Positions 11,433 to 26,169 of a stretch of 64,000 nt of DNA are shown here, in pieces. The first letter of the stretch is position 1, and every line of letters begins with the position of its first letter. The stretch is from Trogon surrucura (Eukaryota; Chordata; Aves; Trogoniformes; Trogonidae): NCBI GenBank assembly GCA_020746105.1, contig CM036618.1, positions 97,024,122-97,088,121 on the forward strand. The letters are read 5' to 3'. Made by a program: the position numbers and the translations under genes. The notes under the pieces are model-generated. The model was not told the DNA's origin and searched no databases. It was given only the letters and a program-made list of their open reading frames with translations.

Positions 11433-14400
11433 CAGTGAAGAAGCTGATTTTAAAAAATTCATCCTGCTGGTAAAACAAACACTAAGTGTCTGGTAACACT
11501 TTTTGGCTGCAAGTCTAAAAAAAAAGGCAAAGAAAACAGCTTCTCATACAATCAACTATTCAAATGTGCAACTCATTTCTGTATCCAAGAGAATGGAATT
11601 AGTCCTAGTGCTCATTGCTACAAAATGTGGTGGTGGTGAGAAGCATATGCTGAGCTTCAGAGATGAAATGTGTTGAAGATCCATTGTTTGATGGACCACG
11701 ATGGTCTAGATGCTGAGGTTAGAGCTTTGGGCTGCTGAGAGGATGGATGCACGTTTAAGCATTCACCACCAGCGAATTCGCAGCCACAAGGCATTACCCT
11801 GAAGCAGCAGGGCAATTTCGTCCTGCCAGAGTTGTTTTGTATTACTTATTCAGAAGCACCAGTAAGCGAATACTGGCTTTCGACTCAGTCTGGACCACTT
11901 GGCTTTTGCCCTTTCTCTCTCTCTCTGCTTTTTTCTAGTCTTACAAAAGAAGACTTCATAGCCAAACAGTCCCCCCGCACTTACTCTGGCTGAATTTCAC
12001 TCAAAGCCACTCTTCTCCAGAAACCAGTCACTGACACTTCCACCAAAGAAGAAACACCATCAGTCACAGGACTATTAGTACTTCATTAGAAGTCATGCAA
12101 GAACTTTCCATGCCTGAAATGCTAGCCCACAACAGACAGCAGTGCACAGGGTTGGCAGAGCATCCAGACCCTTTATGCACTAGCAGTCAAAGCACTTGAC
12201 CCACTGGCTACATGTAGGCACGAAGCCATTAAAAATAAAAAGTCTCTGCTTCCTCAGGTGTTAAACGTGATGCTCCAGAGCGTACAATTAGAACAAACAT
12301 TACCATAATGATGTTCTTTCAGGGGTCCCATTTTAAAGCAGCGTATTTTCTAGTAACACCTCTTTGACATCTCTCCTACGTTCAGCTACACACCAGGTAT
12401 TAAACTGGGCCCAAGCCAGTAACAACAGCAGAGCCGTCCCGCCTGGCAGCCCCGGCAGTCTGCTCCATCAGTTCCCACAAGGCTGTTGAGCCACACGTAT
12501 AGGAAGAGACCTGCAGCTGTAGTTCTGGCTGCACTTCACTCAGAAGGTATGCGTTTACCATTCCAAAACATCCAGTGCTTTATTAAAGCACCAACTAAAA
12601 ATGGGGAGGGGGGGAAGAGAAAGAACCCAAAACGCATTAAATTCATTTAAACTTTTTTTCAGTCACTGGGGAAGCTCCAGTCTGCATGATGACTACAAAG
12701 GCAATGCATGTAACGGCTCTGCCAAGCAATCTGAATGTGTCTGTACAAGATGAAAATTCAAACCTTCCCTACTTCAGCTATCAATCAAAGTGAAGCTAAA
12801 ATTGCAGCTTAATAAGCAGGTATACATGTTTTAGTTAGCAAATGAGGCAAGCAGGGCACATTATTTTTAGTTGCAGTGATGAGGAAAAGAGTGAAAAAGA
12901 AAAGAAGGAAGGAAGGAAAAATTGTGTCTCTCAGTTTGGCTCAGCCTTCTGAAGTTTTAGCTAAATTGGCAGCATTTGGACATGATACATCTCCTAATGG
13001 CATTCTAACAGTTTTCTTGGACTGAACTATTGCTGTGCGTGTAATTATATCGTAATTTTTTTTTAAATGCTGGAAAAGAGTGATTGAACTTTCCCCAAAC
13101 TTGCAAATTAATTGTGAACTATTTTATTAGATGAGCCCATGGGGCCAGGATGATCATAAAACACTGCTTTCTTAAGCAGATGTTCACCCAAATCCAATGT
13201 ACATCAATATGCATTTTCTCCTTGACTCCCAGAGCCTTTCAGATGAACCCACTTTCAAACTTTCAGACCACTTATGACAAAATCTGGATCAACAATGAGC
13301 TGATTTGCTCTCTCAAATTATGGAAACAATCTGCTCAAATGCAGCCATCATTCATCTTCCCTAATACCATACAATAACATGACAGTTGCAGGACCACTAA
13401 TTGGATTCTTTAGTCTGGGCCCTCGGACCCAAAGTTAGCCAAGTTTCCATTCTTTGTGCTGTATCAGCAAAACGGCTTCCCGTAACACCGAATGATGGTG
13501 GAAAACGTCTAATTTATCTTGCAGGTACACCAAGAACATACCTAAACACATTAATGAAAGTCACGAGTACATTCCTACCTACCAAGAAGCCTGAACTCCA
13601 GCAGGGTTGTGGTTGCTGTTGTGTGCTTTTCCCAAAGGCTGTTTGGTAAAAGTGCTCACACATACAGCTTTAACTCTGCCCTCGACATACATAAAAACCA
13701 CCACAAACACTGTCACAATACTGCTAGGAACAAACAAGTTCTTCCCAGCACTACTTGAAACATAGAAGACCATGAGTAGTGGATGCTAGGACTCTGTCCT
13801 GACCCCAGCTTTTGGCAAGTTTTGCTCCAAGTTTGCCCTAGCTAAGGCATATCCATGCACAACAGGACTGAATTCAGGTCACAGAAGCTGCATGTTTTTG
13901 CTAGAATTTGATTTAAACTAGAGCTGTCCTGGTAAACTGCTTGTCATAAATAATGCAAGGCTGCCTTCTCAAACAGATGTGGCAAAAGCCTTTTTGCCAA
14001 AGACAAAAGGTCACCTGTGCAACCGTTAAGCTGCTTTTCACAGTAAAACAATTTCTTTTTTGCTAATGTGCAGTGGGTGAAAAACAAAAAGACTCGAGGG
14101 TGCTGCTCAATTCATCTTCAGAATAATCAGCCAAACAAAATGGTAAGCAAAAGCTAGTTTGTCTCATGATACGGGAATTTTCCGAATGCTCTTCACATTG
14201 GTTTGATGAATGAGCAGTGGGGGATCTCTTTTCCTTTTCATAATTCTTTCCCCAAAAGGAATAATTTCCCAAAGGAATTATTTAATCATAAATCGCAGCT
14301 AGTAACTCACTCAAGAGGAAGAAGAAAGCAGTCAGTAGTGAAGAATCAACTTTCTGGCCCCAGCAGGGAAGTGAAACAAGAAGCTTTTTTCTATTACTAT

Positions 14401-17400
14401 TTAGCCCATCATGGGGTGTGACTCATTAGTGCCTTCGTGCCTCAACGGGATGTTTTGGTCAGTCTTTTAATTTTAAGAACAGTCTGATCTGGTTTTCTGT
14501 TACTTTCAGGAGGCACACTGCATTTCCTTGCTACTTCTAGCACTCTCCTAGACACTGGAGGTTCTTCAGATTCAAGAATGCACTTAGAGGAAAACAAGGT
14601 CACTGAGCCAAACCGCACATCTTCAGTGAGCTTTCGTTCCTCGCTAGAAATCAAGTCAAAATTTTTGTAAAAGCAGAAGTTTGAATTTCTGAGCAGCTGC
14701 CATCCCATGGGTGTGAGCGGATTCAGCAGGGCAGCAGGGTCCTGCTGCAGAAGGTTTGGACTACACATGGGCTGTGACTCCGAGCACAGAAGAGGACCCC
14801 AGGTTGTGTTTGCAGCACAGAAACATGGGTGGGCTGGCTGGATCACTGGTCTGAGAAGCGATGGTTTCGCTGAAGTGCAGTACGTGCAGAAGAGTCTGGG
14901 GCTGGGATAGGGCCATTGTGTTTACCAGCTTCTAAAGGCTTTTGATGGGTTTTCAGCTCAGGGGCTGAGAGATTTCGGCCACAACTGGCAAGTCTCCCAG
15001 AAAAAGCAAACTTGTCCGTTGAGTGTTAGTATAAACAGGTCTTCTAACCAACCAAAGCAACCCAGCAAGCAAACAGCATGGGCAAAACAGGAAAGTTTGA
15101 GAATGAAGTCAGAGGTAGAAGTAGCTGGGGACTGGAAAAGTAACAGCTGACAGCCAAGTAAACTAACTGAAATAAAGACAAATACCTTGATTATGCAGCT
15201 CCTCACCCCCGATATATGCAAGCATTGTATTTAAAATGTTTTGTTATCTTCTGAAACCTTGTGTGTTCACAGCCTGGATAACAACTTTGACAGTGATTCT
15301 CACAGCTTCATGGGCCTTTTGTCCTTTGTTGCCTTTCTCTGTGCAGGAATAAAGTAAGCAGGATCGGGGTATGGAGAAGAACAAGGAGGGACAAGTGAGA
15401 TGCAGATGTTTCATAACTTAGAGAGAAGCAAGAAATGTGATGGTAAGAGAAAAAAAAAAAAAGTCTGATGTGGAAGAAAAAAGAAGGCAGAAGAGCAGGC
15501 TGTTGGACACAACAAGAGTACTCCGAGACATGCGCTCGCAAGATTCACAGAGGCTGGCTGGTGGCCCAACGGCTGGGAGCCATGCTGGTGAACGTGCCTG
15601 TGAAGGCGAATCAACCCAGGGCACACCAGTGCCCAAAAGGAGCATTCCCCGCAGCAGGCCTGTGCTGATTCAGAGACCAATGCAGAGGCTGCCTTAGGAT
15701 TTTCTGGCTGAACTGAGTCCTCGCAATTGCACAGAAATTCTGTAAGCTGAGCTGTACCAGCCACAAACCTTAGTATTAATTGTTGTGTCCATCTCCTCTA
15801 CCACGTTTATCAGCATGAAAAATTAAGAGACAAGGAAAACAAGCGATGCCATTCTATGCTCCACAGAGTCTTCCTCCTTGACATGGAGGGTCACCAATGC
15901 CAGCTGCAATGAACACAGAAGAGAAGATTTGGGCAGCTGCTATTTCCACTGAATCCAGGCTCATTTGTGCCCACTAGAAATGTTACCTCTGACACCACAT
16001 GAGCAGTTTACTTGAACTCATCACAGCTGCAAATAGATCTGTCCATCAGGAAATAAAACTACCACAAAACAGTGGGTTTGGGGTTTTTTTGCCTCTCTGC
16101 CCTAGCTGGGTTCTTACTGTTGGATGCTTTCACGCACTCCAGTATAAGCACTGTTGCAAACCAATTTCTTTAATATCGTGGAGCCTGGTAGTCAATGCTT
16201 CCTTCTCTGAGGCCCTGCTTTCATTTTATTCCTCTTGCCATGCTGTAACCACTCGGTTTGAACCAACTCTAATGGCTCTATCCAGCCTGAAATTTTTTTG
16301 GAATATTTTCAGCAAAATTGTTGGTCAGTTTCCAAAGCAGAAGCTGTTGTTTGCAATTTTATGCTTATAAGATCCTTGCACAAGTAACTCTGAACCACAT
16401 GCCCTGGAGAAAGGACCTGATATTTGTCACCGACACAGCCTTTGAATCTATCCAAAAAGTAAAAACTCATGCAAAAAAATTCCCTATCTATGAGCCTTTG
16501 CAGGGGAGGGGAAGAAAAAAGAAACTGCAAAACTAAACCCCTCCTTTAATAGTTCACAGATGCTTCACAGAAGTTTCTAGCACAAATTCACGTCCCAAAA
16601 TTTCACCCACATTTGCCATGGTCCTGCTTTTTCTGATGCTCTGGTGGAAAAACACAGAGGAGCCAGGGAAGGGGTTGGGAGGTGTCTGTGGCGAGCAGAC
16701 AGTTATAGGTAGGAAAGAAGGGAAGAGAGAGGGAGAGATTTTGCTTATCAGAAGATAACACCATGCTACACATACACACTGCATAAATGCGCTAGATGTG
16801 TATTTATTCACCGGCTTTTACGAGCAGGAGTAAAGCCAGCACCACGATTACAATCTGAAGCAATTAGTGGTGTTTACCTCTCTCTGGCTCCACAACGTAT
16901 TTCCAGCAACACAGGGGTTAAACAAGCAGCAGCTGAGCTGAAAACAGGGACCAGTTGTTCAGATGTAAGACAATAAGCTACAGAGGGAGATGTGGGTGCC
17001 CTGTGATCCAGACTTGGAGAGAGTACCAGGAAGAAAACAAAAGAAATAGTAACTAACAGTAGCACTTCAGGCTTTTCACATGATACAAACATTAACTGAT
17101 GAGATTAACTCAAAGGCAAATTCCGGACGATGACAGTGTAGGTAAAGAAATGAGCTCAGAGAAACATTTAGCCAGCAGAAGGAGAGAGGAATTTGCTCTG
17201 GAGAAGGACTCTGTTGGCCATGAAGGGTCAGCCCGTTCTGGTGCACGCCTTCAGACAGATACTTCTGGGAATCTGCTGAGAAGTTGGGCACAGAAGTGGG
17301 AGATTACAAGAGGCCATAGGTCAGGCTCCTTTGCCAGCCATTGGAACAAGCAGTGTTCACATTTTGCTTTTAGAGTAAGCAAAAGGTCCTGGACAAGGAG

Positions 17401-20400
17401 GTTGAAGAACTTTTGAACTGCCATACTCATACAGAAGAGTGATCCAGTGGGTCTCTTATCCTGGGAACATCTAACCTGAACTCACAACTCTGTCTTAAGG
17501 GAATTTTATATCATTAATCCTGGATTAACTCTTTATTTTAATTTTTTTTCTCCACAGCTGCAAAAAGAAAGTTCTGACCTTGGTTTGCCGACGAAGTGGG
17601 AAGCATCACCACCCTCCACTCCCCGTCACCAGTGGGCTCCTGTATAGCACCAGTGTTTCTTCCCACAGTAAATCTCTCTTTCTCCTCCCCTTTCCCTGAC
17701 CTAACCGTGACCTATCTATTAGATTAACAGTACTTCAGTGGAGTGTGTCTAATCAGTTTGCACACTACATTATCAAAAGAGGCATGTGCAAGTCAGAAGG
17801 GAAGAACAGTACTGATGAGTTGACAATCTCAGAACAAACAGGAAGGAGGGATAGATTCATCTGTAAAATACAATATATTTGGAGCTGAACTCAGTAAAAA
17901 TTTCTATTCTGGTGTACTCTTGTTTATTCTATAGTTTCACAGGTAAAAGTCCACTTTCTTGCAGATGCAACTGCAAAAAACACTTTGATTCTATGCACAT
18001 TGTAGGGTGGCTATGAAAGAAGTTGGAGTGATGGAGAATAGTCTGGTAGGAACTATAGATTTACATGGATCTTAATAGATCTGCATAATAACTGATTTGT
18101 CAGTTTGTCAACTGTTCTGGAAAAACAGAATGGGGGAAAGATTCATTTCAGATTGGCCTAAGCTTATATTCAGTTTTTCCTGCCAAAATAATAATAAAAA
18201 AATAATAAATTAAAAATTCTGAAAAACATGAGATTTTCAGTCCAGGATAGAAGCCAAACTGTGGCCACTGAGCAGTGCTGCTGCTGATGCCAGTTTCTGG
18301 CTTCTTGCCTAATGGTTACAGAAAAGAATTTATATGGAAACCCATCACTAATACAAGTCATATTTTAAACATTTGATCAGCAATTAAATTTTTACTTCTC
18401 AAGAACTGACAACTAATTCACGCTCCGTCCCAACAAACTCAATGTTATTGAAAACATTCTAGGCCAACAATAGCAATAATGTCACCAGCATGCTTTCTGT
18501 CGTGCCAAGTGTTATATTGAAAAGAAACCCATGCATAACTGGGAACAAGAAACATATGTAGGTGATTTAGACACACACAATTGTTTGGGGGGGGTGTTGT
18601 TTTGTTTTGTGATGTCTTCAATTATGAATCCGCAGGAGATCGGTTCAAGTATCAAAATCATCATAATGAAATATTTAACTTCCTAGCTGGTTCAGGCAAC
18701 AATCATGACAAGATGCTGCCACATCCAATCTCCGTGAAGAAACAAAATGGTAAGCAGTCATTGCATTGCTCGTCAGGCTGCAGCCTTCTCCTCTGAAACC
18801 AGACATTGGTAGAGAAAAGTGAGAATGACTTGGCTGCTATGATCCTGCATATATAAGAACTGAACATTAAAATGAGAGATGATTTTGCTTTACTAATTTC
18901 AGTCACTTGTCCTTCTACTGGGCTCTTCACTTGAAGATCAAAACCCTGTTAAAAACATTAGTAAATGAAGTCCTAGAGCACTCCAACATGAAAGACATCA
19001 CAAACTCCTTCTCCTCACCTCTGAAGTCAGGAAGCTCAAAAAAGACAGGCAAGATCTAAAATTATTTATTTTCAGCTTATGTGGCATATGGGCTACTTCC
19101 CAGGGCTCCAACAATAGATAAGCACGTTGTATGAATTTGGATTATTTTGGCCCGATTCATCTCCTTCATGGTCTTAGATGTGACAATGCAGTGTGCAGTT
19201 TGGAGCTAGAAGATGAAAGCATCTGCCATCACATTGAATGACCTGCTCTTACTGGGGTTTTGGTTGCCTCTCTCAAGTCCTGTCAAGGGCTGAGCCCTGG
19301 ACAAGGGTATGTTGACATCCTGCATATTGCCTCCCATCCCTATTTCTTCATCCTCTTAGGTCTGCTTGCCTTGTACTGTAAATAATTGTCCACGCTGATC
19401 TAGAAAAATTAGAACATAGCACTTCAAATGGCTATGCAAAAAACCAAAAGTTTGCATTTGTATCTGACACTATAAAATCCAAAATGAAGCAAGAAGAGCA
19501 TTAAGGAATTAAGCACTTTTAGGAAAGTAAATTATTAAATAAAGCTATATTTATGCTAAGCAATGCTTCTAATCACTTCCTACTAACAAAGATTTTTGCT
19601 CTTAGCTCTGAAGTGTGAACAGTCATTTAATGGATGCTCTGCACCACATGAGCAGTGGATGGCATGCATACACACACACCTGTTTGTACCTACAGACGTC
19701 TTTAAGCACACACATGCCTTCATGGAAATGAACAATGATGAGACAGGAGCAACCTGATGACAGTGTGTGCAAATCTGCATCCTCTCTCCAGGGTGACATC
19801 TTTGAACCTCCACACGGATGGCAGCCCCCTGGCACTATCCCACCCAGCAGCCTGCAAAGTGACAGCTTCGGTCTGACGAGGGACTTTGCATGAATCGTCA
19901 TGGTTGTACACACACACCAAGAGATTTTTTTGCTTTGGGAACAAAACCTGGGTTTGGTGCTCCTCGTTCTCTCAAGCCTGTGGGACAACACTGCAGAAGA
20001 GCCGTGAGTCCAGGCTCGGCTCTCAGGGCCTAAATCTCGCTCCCAAAGCCCAGACCAAATTACAGCCAGCCATTAAAAAGTGCAACAGCTTTTCCACTCA
20101 CACACAAGACATAAAACACGTCAGGAGACAAATCAAGGAGGGCCCAGGGCACTTGAAAGTCTCTCTGAAATCACCTGTCAAACATATGTTCTTGCTCCCT
20201 CTTCCGAGCAGAGAGCATGTTCTTGGAGACTTTAGCAAATACAGCATCCCTGATCAGACACTGGTACCATCAGAGTTATTTGTAGCAGGTGCGGACCCTC
20301 AGATCCAATTACCCCCTGCCCAGAACCAAGAAGACAAGTGTCCCACGCCCAGGATGCTTACAGCACTGGCTTAGTTCTGCCTAGCACTGCACACCCTTGG

Positions 20401-22526
20401 CTGTCATAACTTCACAGAGGACCAGGGCCATGCTGTTGGGCCATTTCAGTCTGCATATGTGAGTTTTGCAAGGCCTTTAGCCCTGTTCTGCTACCGCTGA
20501 ACTTTTCCTTATTCCTGGACTGGCGGCTTGAGGTGGAGGGCAGCACCTGGACCTCCTCTACCACCTTTATCTTCTCCTCCTCTGTACCATGTGTTTTCCC
20601 CATCTCCTCAGTAAAGCCCAGTGCTACCTGTTCTTTGTTCCAATGTTATCAGGGGGTTTTTCTTCTTACCTTGGTCTTGGCATAACAGATTCCTTACAAG
20701 GAGAAGCAGAGAGCAGAGCCGTACAGGTGCATGCGAATAACTTATTGGCCTCTTGCTCAATGTCATTTCTTCCTTTATGTGTCATTGTCCTGATTTGAGC
20801 CCCACCAGATACTTCTCCCAGCCCCTCTCTTTCCCTCTGCAGTGAGGGTGGAGACCTCCTTCAAGAGGGATGCCTGGGATCATGGTGATAAGAGAGGAAA
20901 CAAGAAACAAAAAATAGCAAAAGGTATCCAAGAATCTGCTAAATGCCAAAGGAAAGAAACAACAAATGGCAGAGACTTTATAAAAAGCAATGTAACCAGA
21001 CAGACCTCCCCACTGTGTTAATGTTAGTGGTAAATAAGCCCTGGAAAAGAAAACTTCAGGTTTGAAGACAATCGCAGGCCAAATTCAGAAAAACATTAGA
21101 GAGTATTTGATAACCTATCTCTCTTCCCTTTCTCCAAGCATTGCCTAAAACCTAAGATTTAAGCACTTGCTTAAAATTAAGATCACCAAACTGGTTAACT
21201 TTGCAGAAATGCAAAAGAAGCACACAGTAAGTCAGAGGAAAAAAAAGTATATTGTGTATAAGTGGCAGCGGGTAAGACTCAAAGGTAATAAAGCCCCCAG
21301 CTGCTGACCAGAGAGAAGTAAAGCTCCGAGTGCTGCTGGGGAGATAACAGGGCAAGGGTGTAGAAAACTGTTCTGGTAGTGTCTTGGTCCAACACAGGAG
21401 GAAATTGTTAAAAGGACTGGAAAAATAACAGCACAGAAAACTTGTCCCAGTACCCTTCCACCTGTGCTTCCCACCTCCACCAATGATAGCCAAATTTATG
21501 CTTCTGCTGAGTTGAAGAGCCCAAGCTGCCATCTGAACAGTTTCCAGCAGAATGTGCAGATGCTGGAGGACGTGTCTTAATAAATAAATAATTCATTAAC
21601 TTTGACTAATGCAACCAGATAGGTGGTGCAGCAAGCCTTTTGTTTGCAATTAATACGACGTGGCACCTGTTTAAATGACTTACATCAGGGTTCAAATCCC
21701 TATGTATTGCTAAACCAATTCCATTCTAAGCATAATGCTTAGGGCCAAACTTTTCACACCAGATAAAGTTAATAGTGGGGGAAAATTCTGCATTTTTTTT
21801 CCCATGAACAACTGAATGTTTATGTTCATTCCAAAGGAGATACCTGTTTGCGGCTGGAGGGACACAGCCTGAAGCCTACCTCAGCCAGATCACAAAATAG
21901 GGCTTTGAGTAACAAGGAGCACTGGGAATGGTCATAGGCGTTTGTGGGTTTTTTAAATAATAATAATATAAAAACAAACCCAAAACAAACCCCACACTTT
22001 TATGAACATTGACACTTACCTCTATTTTGATCTCTTTAGGTCCTTCTTCTGTCAGAGGTGATCTGTTCGTTCTGAATTCACCTGTTAGTTAAGCAAAGCA
22101 GGAGATTAAACCATGCTCCTTCTCTGCAAAAAGAGAAAAAGTACACTCCCAGTCTGTCCAGTGCAAGAGAGGTAGTGGGATTCAGTGCAGAAATTTCTGC
22201 ATCTGAAATATTTTTTATTAGTATTTTTAGGAAGAGTAGGGGAGCATCATTTTATTATTTTCAACATTGACTTAAATACACAAACACACAAACTTCTCCA
22301 TAAACAATAACTTTAAAGTGCATCCAGTCTAACACACGCTCACCTAGAGTGAAAAATATCCCTCATGCACATCCCTATCTCTGTTCTCCTTTTGCACTTC
22401 ACAAGAATAAAAAAAAGCTTTGTGCAGTTCCTCGCACATGTTGTATGACAGGTGTTTGCAAGGAAAGACAAAACGACCTCATATGTGCCAGGCCTTCCAG
22501 CGAGCACTTACACTGTGTCAGCTTCA

Positions 22527-22567
22527 GGTGAGTTATATATTCTGGTGGTGGTGAGTTATATATTCTG
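22527..22567. repeat. 18-bp direct repeat, two copies
   Basis: GGTGAGTTATATATTCTG occurs at 22527-22544 and again, identical, at 22550-22567. The 5-base spacer gives a 23-bp period. The first copy follows CA, so it reads as the consensus splice-donor string CAGGTGAGT, but I see no exon upstream. Confidence 0.9.
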
Positions 22568-24968
22568 CCAAGCCACAGATGGACATTGCACACCTGCAAT
22601 CTTTAATGGGTTTGCTTCTTGAATATCTTAAACCAGTTTCAGTTCACTTGTGCCTGGTGCTTATACCTGGGATAACCTCAGGATCTTAAGCAAATACTGA
22701 TCAAACCATCTCTTCAGGTAGCAGCTGATAAGTGCCAATATACAGCAGCTTTACATATTTGCTCTGGACTTGTTATATTTTAGTACAGCAGTCCTTAGAG
22801 TCATAAACAATTTTCCCACATGACCAACCTGAAAGGCCAGGATAAAATCTGGTATTCATAATTCTAATCACTAAACTTTACAAATTTTTATATTAATGGC
22901 AAATTTGAAAAAGTCAAGGCAAAGTAGGATTTTAGGGAATAATTGTTTAAAATAGTCTCTGGGTTATGATGTTTCATTTGTGTAAGGTGGCTAGGCAAGA
23001 AGTTAGATACTTATCTGATCTTCACCTCACTATTTTCATCTGATTATTTTCCAGCTGCTATACACATTACATACACATTTACGTTTACACTTTGTTCCAA
23101 AAAAAATTTTAGCATAGTTTGCCACTACGTTCAATCTATTCGGCACAGGGTCACTTCAGCTCATTTCCTTGGTTTTCCTCACCTTTCCTTACTTGATGAA
23201 ACTAAAGCAAAATGACATGTACGTAGACACTAAATAGCACGACTGCTCTGGACCTCCAAAGGACTCAGACCTTCTGATAACACTCTTTTCATTTAATCAT
23301 CTTGTTTCAAGATGCAGCCACCTAAGAAGCTCCTCAGTTTCATCATGCACGTCCTTGGAGATGGCACAGCCTTTCCTCTGATACAGTCTGAAGTGGGAAT
23401 TCCGTACAAAGTGATGCTAAAGGAAATGATCCTGGTGACCCATGTACTTCTCACAGTATCCCCAAGACCTCAACAGTTTGGTGACCCCAGCTGTCTCTGT
23501 GGCACTGGGTTTGGAAACAGGAGTTTGTTCTCAGACCTGGGAAAACACTGCCTGGGTGAGGACCTCTCCAGGTGACTGAGAGACAATGTCGGGTGGCGAA
23601 TAGCAAGCCCATGTCTCATTTTGAGTTATGAGGTTCTCCAACCTCAGACCCTATAAGCTTCAGAGGCTGGAATTAAAAGCCTCACTGCTATTCATACTTG
23701 CCATGTAGAAAGTTTCTAGAAGAGTTTTTGGCCAAATTACAGATAATGAATCCTATAATGGCACCAGCTACTTGAGGTAAGAAAGAAACATCCTTGTGGT
23801 TACACAGCTTTCTAAATTTCTCCAGACTGCGGCTGGGAGGAACCACACAGTCACTCATTTGTCCCTAACAGCCACCTTCTCACCTGCAATTATAAACCAT
23901 TTTTAGAAGTTTTCTATACAAAGGCAAATGAAGAATTAAAAAAATACCATCTTGCTTACCTGTGCTGTCCTCTAAATCTGTTCACCTCTGGAGGGAAAGT
24001 AAGCCCTGAATGAGTTTGGCACACCCCTGAAGATTTCATAAGGTGATAAATGTGGAGAAGTATTGCCATTTCTCAAGTAGATCCAAGCAAGACTGCTGCC
24101 GTAAATTGAAGCAGAGCCATTGGTTTCCATAAGAAGCCAACAGACATGGGGTAAACACTGACACTGGCGACTAGTTCATGACTTATTTGCCATTGTCCCT
24201 CATGCCTAAGCACTGAGCTGAAAACAGGTACAACAATACAAGGAAAGCAATATGAGAAAAGAGGCACAACAATATGTCACGCGATCTATTGCATTATATC
24301 CCACGTGTTCATGCTGACATCAGGGTCACTCGGAGAAGCTTTGGCTGGGTAGGTCTCTCACCCCAGCAATAGTCCTCCTTCAGTAGTAATCACAACACAG
24401 AGCCCCTTGCACTGCAGGCTCTTGCATATGTACATAATCATCCTAAGCCAAGTAGACCCCCAACAGACATTAAAAAGTACTTGATAATTAAAGCGCATAT
24501 GATGATCCACAGTCTGCCACCTCCCAGTCACGCACTGCCTGTCCTGCCAGCCATAAGCTTAGTTTCCAGCCCTTGCTTATGAGTCCCGTGCCTCTACATT
24601 TTTCAGCAGACTGCTCACATTAATTTTACAAGATCTCTGCGTAGGTCTGAAAGGTGGTCTATGTTGAATCACTTACATTAACAAGGCCAACAACACATGC
24701 AGTCAATTTTTTTTGTAAGCTCAGAAGTGTGTTTCTGTGTCTGTTTGCCCTTTTACCCTCTTCATTTCTTCATTTGCTGCAATTAAATTAATGAGTGAGA
24801 CCTCCTGAATCCCAACTCAGCAATTCTGACTGCAGGACTGGGCTACGCTGACTCCATCAGCTTGCCCTGTTGTCTGGCTGTGAAGGTCTGCATATCTGCT
24901 CAGGGATCCAGTCTGCAATCTTGACACTTTGTTCTTTCATTTATACAATCTATAAAGTCACAAATGAG

Positions 24969-25026
24969 AAATAAAAAAACAAACAAAAAAAAAAACAAAG
25001 GAAAAAAAAACCAAACAAAACCAAAA
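24969..25026. repeat. A-rich low-complexity tract
   Basis: About 58 bases of A runs broken by single C or G bases (AAAC and AAAAC units). No upstream retrogene or SINE body was recognised, so a poly-A tail origin is unsupported. Confidence 0.8.
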
Positions 25027-26169
25027 GCTGGTTTGAGACCTTTAAAATAGCTTTAAAGCAGCAAAGAGTTTTTGCAGGAAGAAAAACCAAGAAAGTTGAA
25101 ACAGACATTTGGCAGTCTTTTGTCAGCTAACCAGGTACTGGCTGAGCATGTACAAAGAATACCCATCTGAGCTGAATTTCATTTACTGGTGAGTTTTGTT
25201 TTTACTAAAGAGGAAAAAGGGAATATGAGAAAGAGTTAAGAATTTCCTCGTCTGATTACTGCTGACCTTCCCTTAGTCACTGAAAATGAAACGGCTTGTA
25301 ATGGGATCTTGTGGTTCCTATGGCTCTAGAAAAGCCATTTTTATAAGGTCACAGCTTGATGACTCTGAGGAGTTGCACCTCATGAAAAAAAAAAAGAAGC
25401 AGATTTGAGAGCAGCCAGTTCCAGCAGTTGCGGGGGGAGGAGGTGAACAGTCCCCAGTGGACTCCCTCCTTGTGGAGGAGTGATGCCAAAGGCTGGGGAG
25501 AAAGTCCTCCCTGACCTCAGGCCAGCCCAGAGCTGCTGAGGATGCTGCCGGCTCATGGGCACTCAGTGCCGAGGAGCACAAGTGGAACCATGTTCTCAAA
25601 AAGGGCAAGGAAGAAGAGAGATGTTCCTGAGTGTGTGCTTGGAGTCATTGGCAAGCAACAATATCAAACAGCACAGCAGCCATCAGAAAATTATGGTTCT
25701 CTCTCTTTGGCATCCATAGTGAATTATCCTAAGACCCAGAAGAAAAGAGAAAAGGTAAAAAACCCAACCACTCCCTGCTGCCACTGCCACCACCGCCACC
25801 AAAACCATCTGAGAGCCTCATGCTACCTAAACGTTTTCGATAAACAGTACAATCCATATTGAATGTCTTGCACACATCAAATGATGTGATAACATTTACT
25901 TGCAGTTGCTCTAAGTTGAGTGTTATCGATAACTGGCATAAATATTATTTCTTTTCCAAAAGACATTACTTTCTCCACTACTGTTGTGTAATAAAGTAAA
26001 AGGAGTTGTTTTTTTTTTCAGGAGGGACATAATACAATAACACCTCTAAGGATGAAAGAAACCTGTAATTACTTAACTATTACAGAAAATTTTAAATACT
26101 TTTATAGAAGTCAGCCACTTGAACTCAACCAATTTCTGCTGATGACCAGAGCAGAGCAAATATCCCTCC

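Larger units (their letters stand above)
11433..26169. other. Long unassigned stretch, no confident gene or LINE
   Basis: Nearly 15 kb in which I could identify no coding exon and no CR1. The longest frame is 162 codons (plus strand, 19886-20374) with no motif I recognise. Small items inside are a GGAA run near 12904-12918, an AAT-rich patch near 18185-18215, a G/T tract near 18584-18610, an 18-bp direct repeat at 22527-22567, and an A-rich tract at 24969-25026. Such a span is typical of an intron or gene desert, where conserved regulatory DNA could hide without being visible by eye. Confidence 0.5.

Noticed and set aside
19886-20374. 162-codon plus-strand frame.
   Set aside because: No recognisable motif, no splice context and overlapping frames on the other strand.
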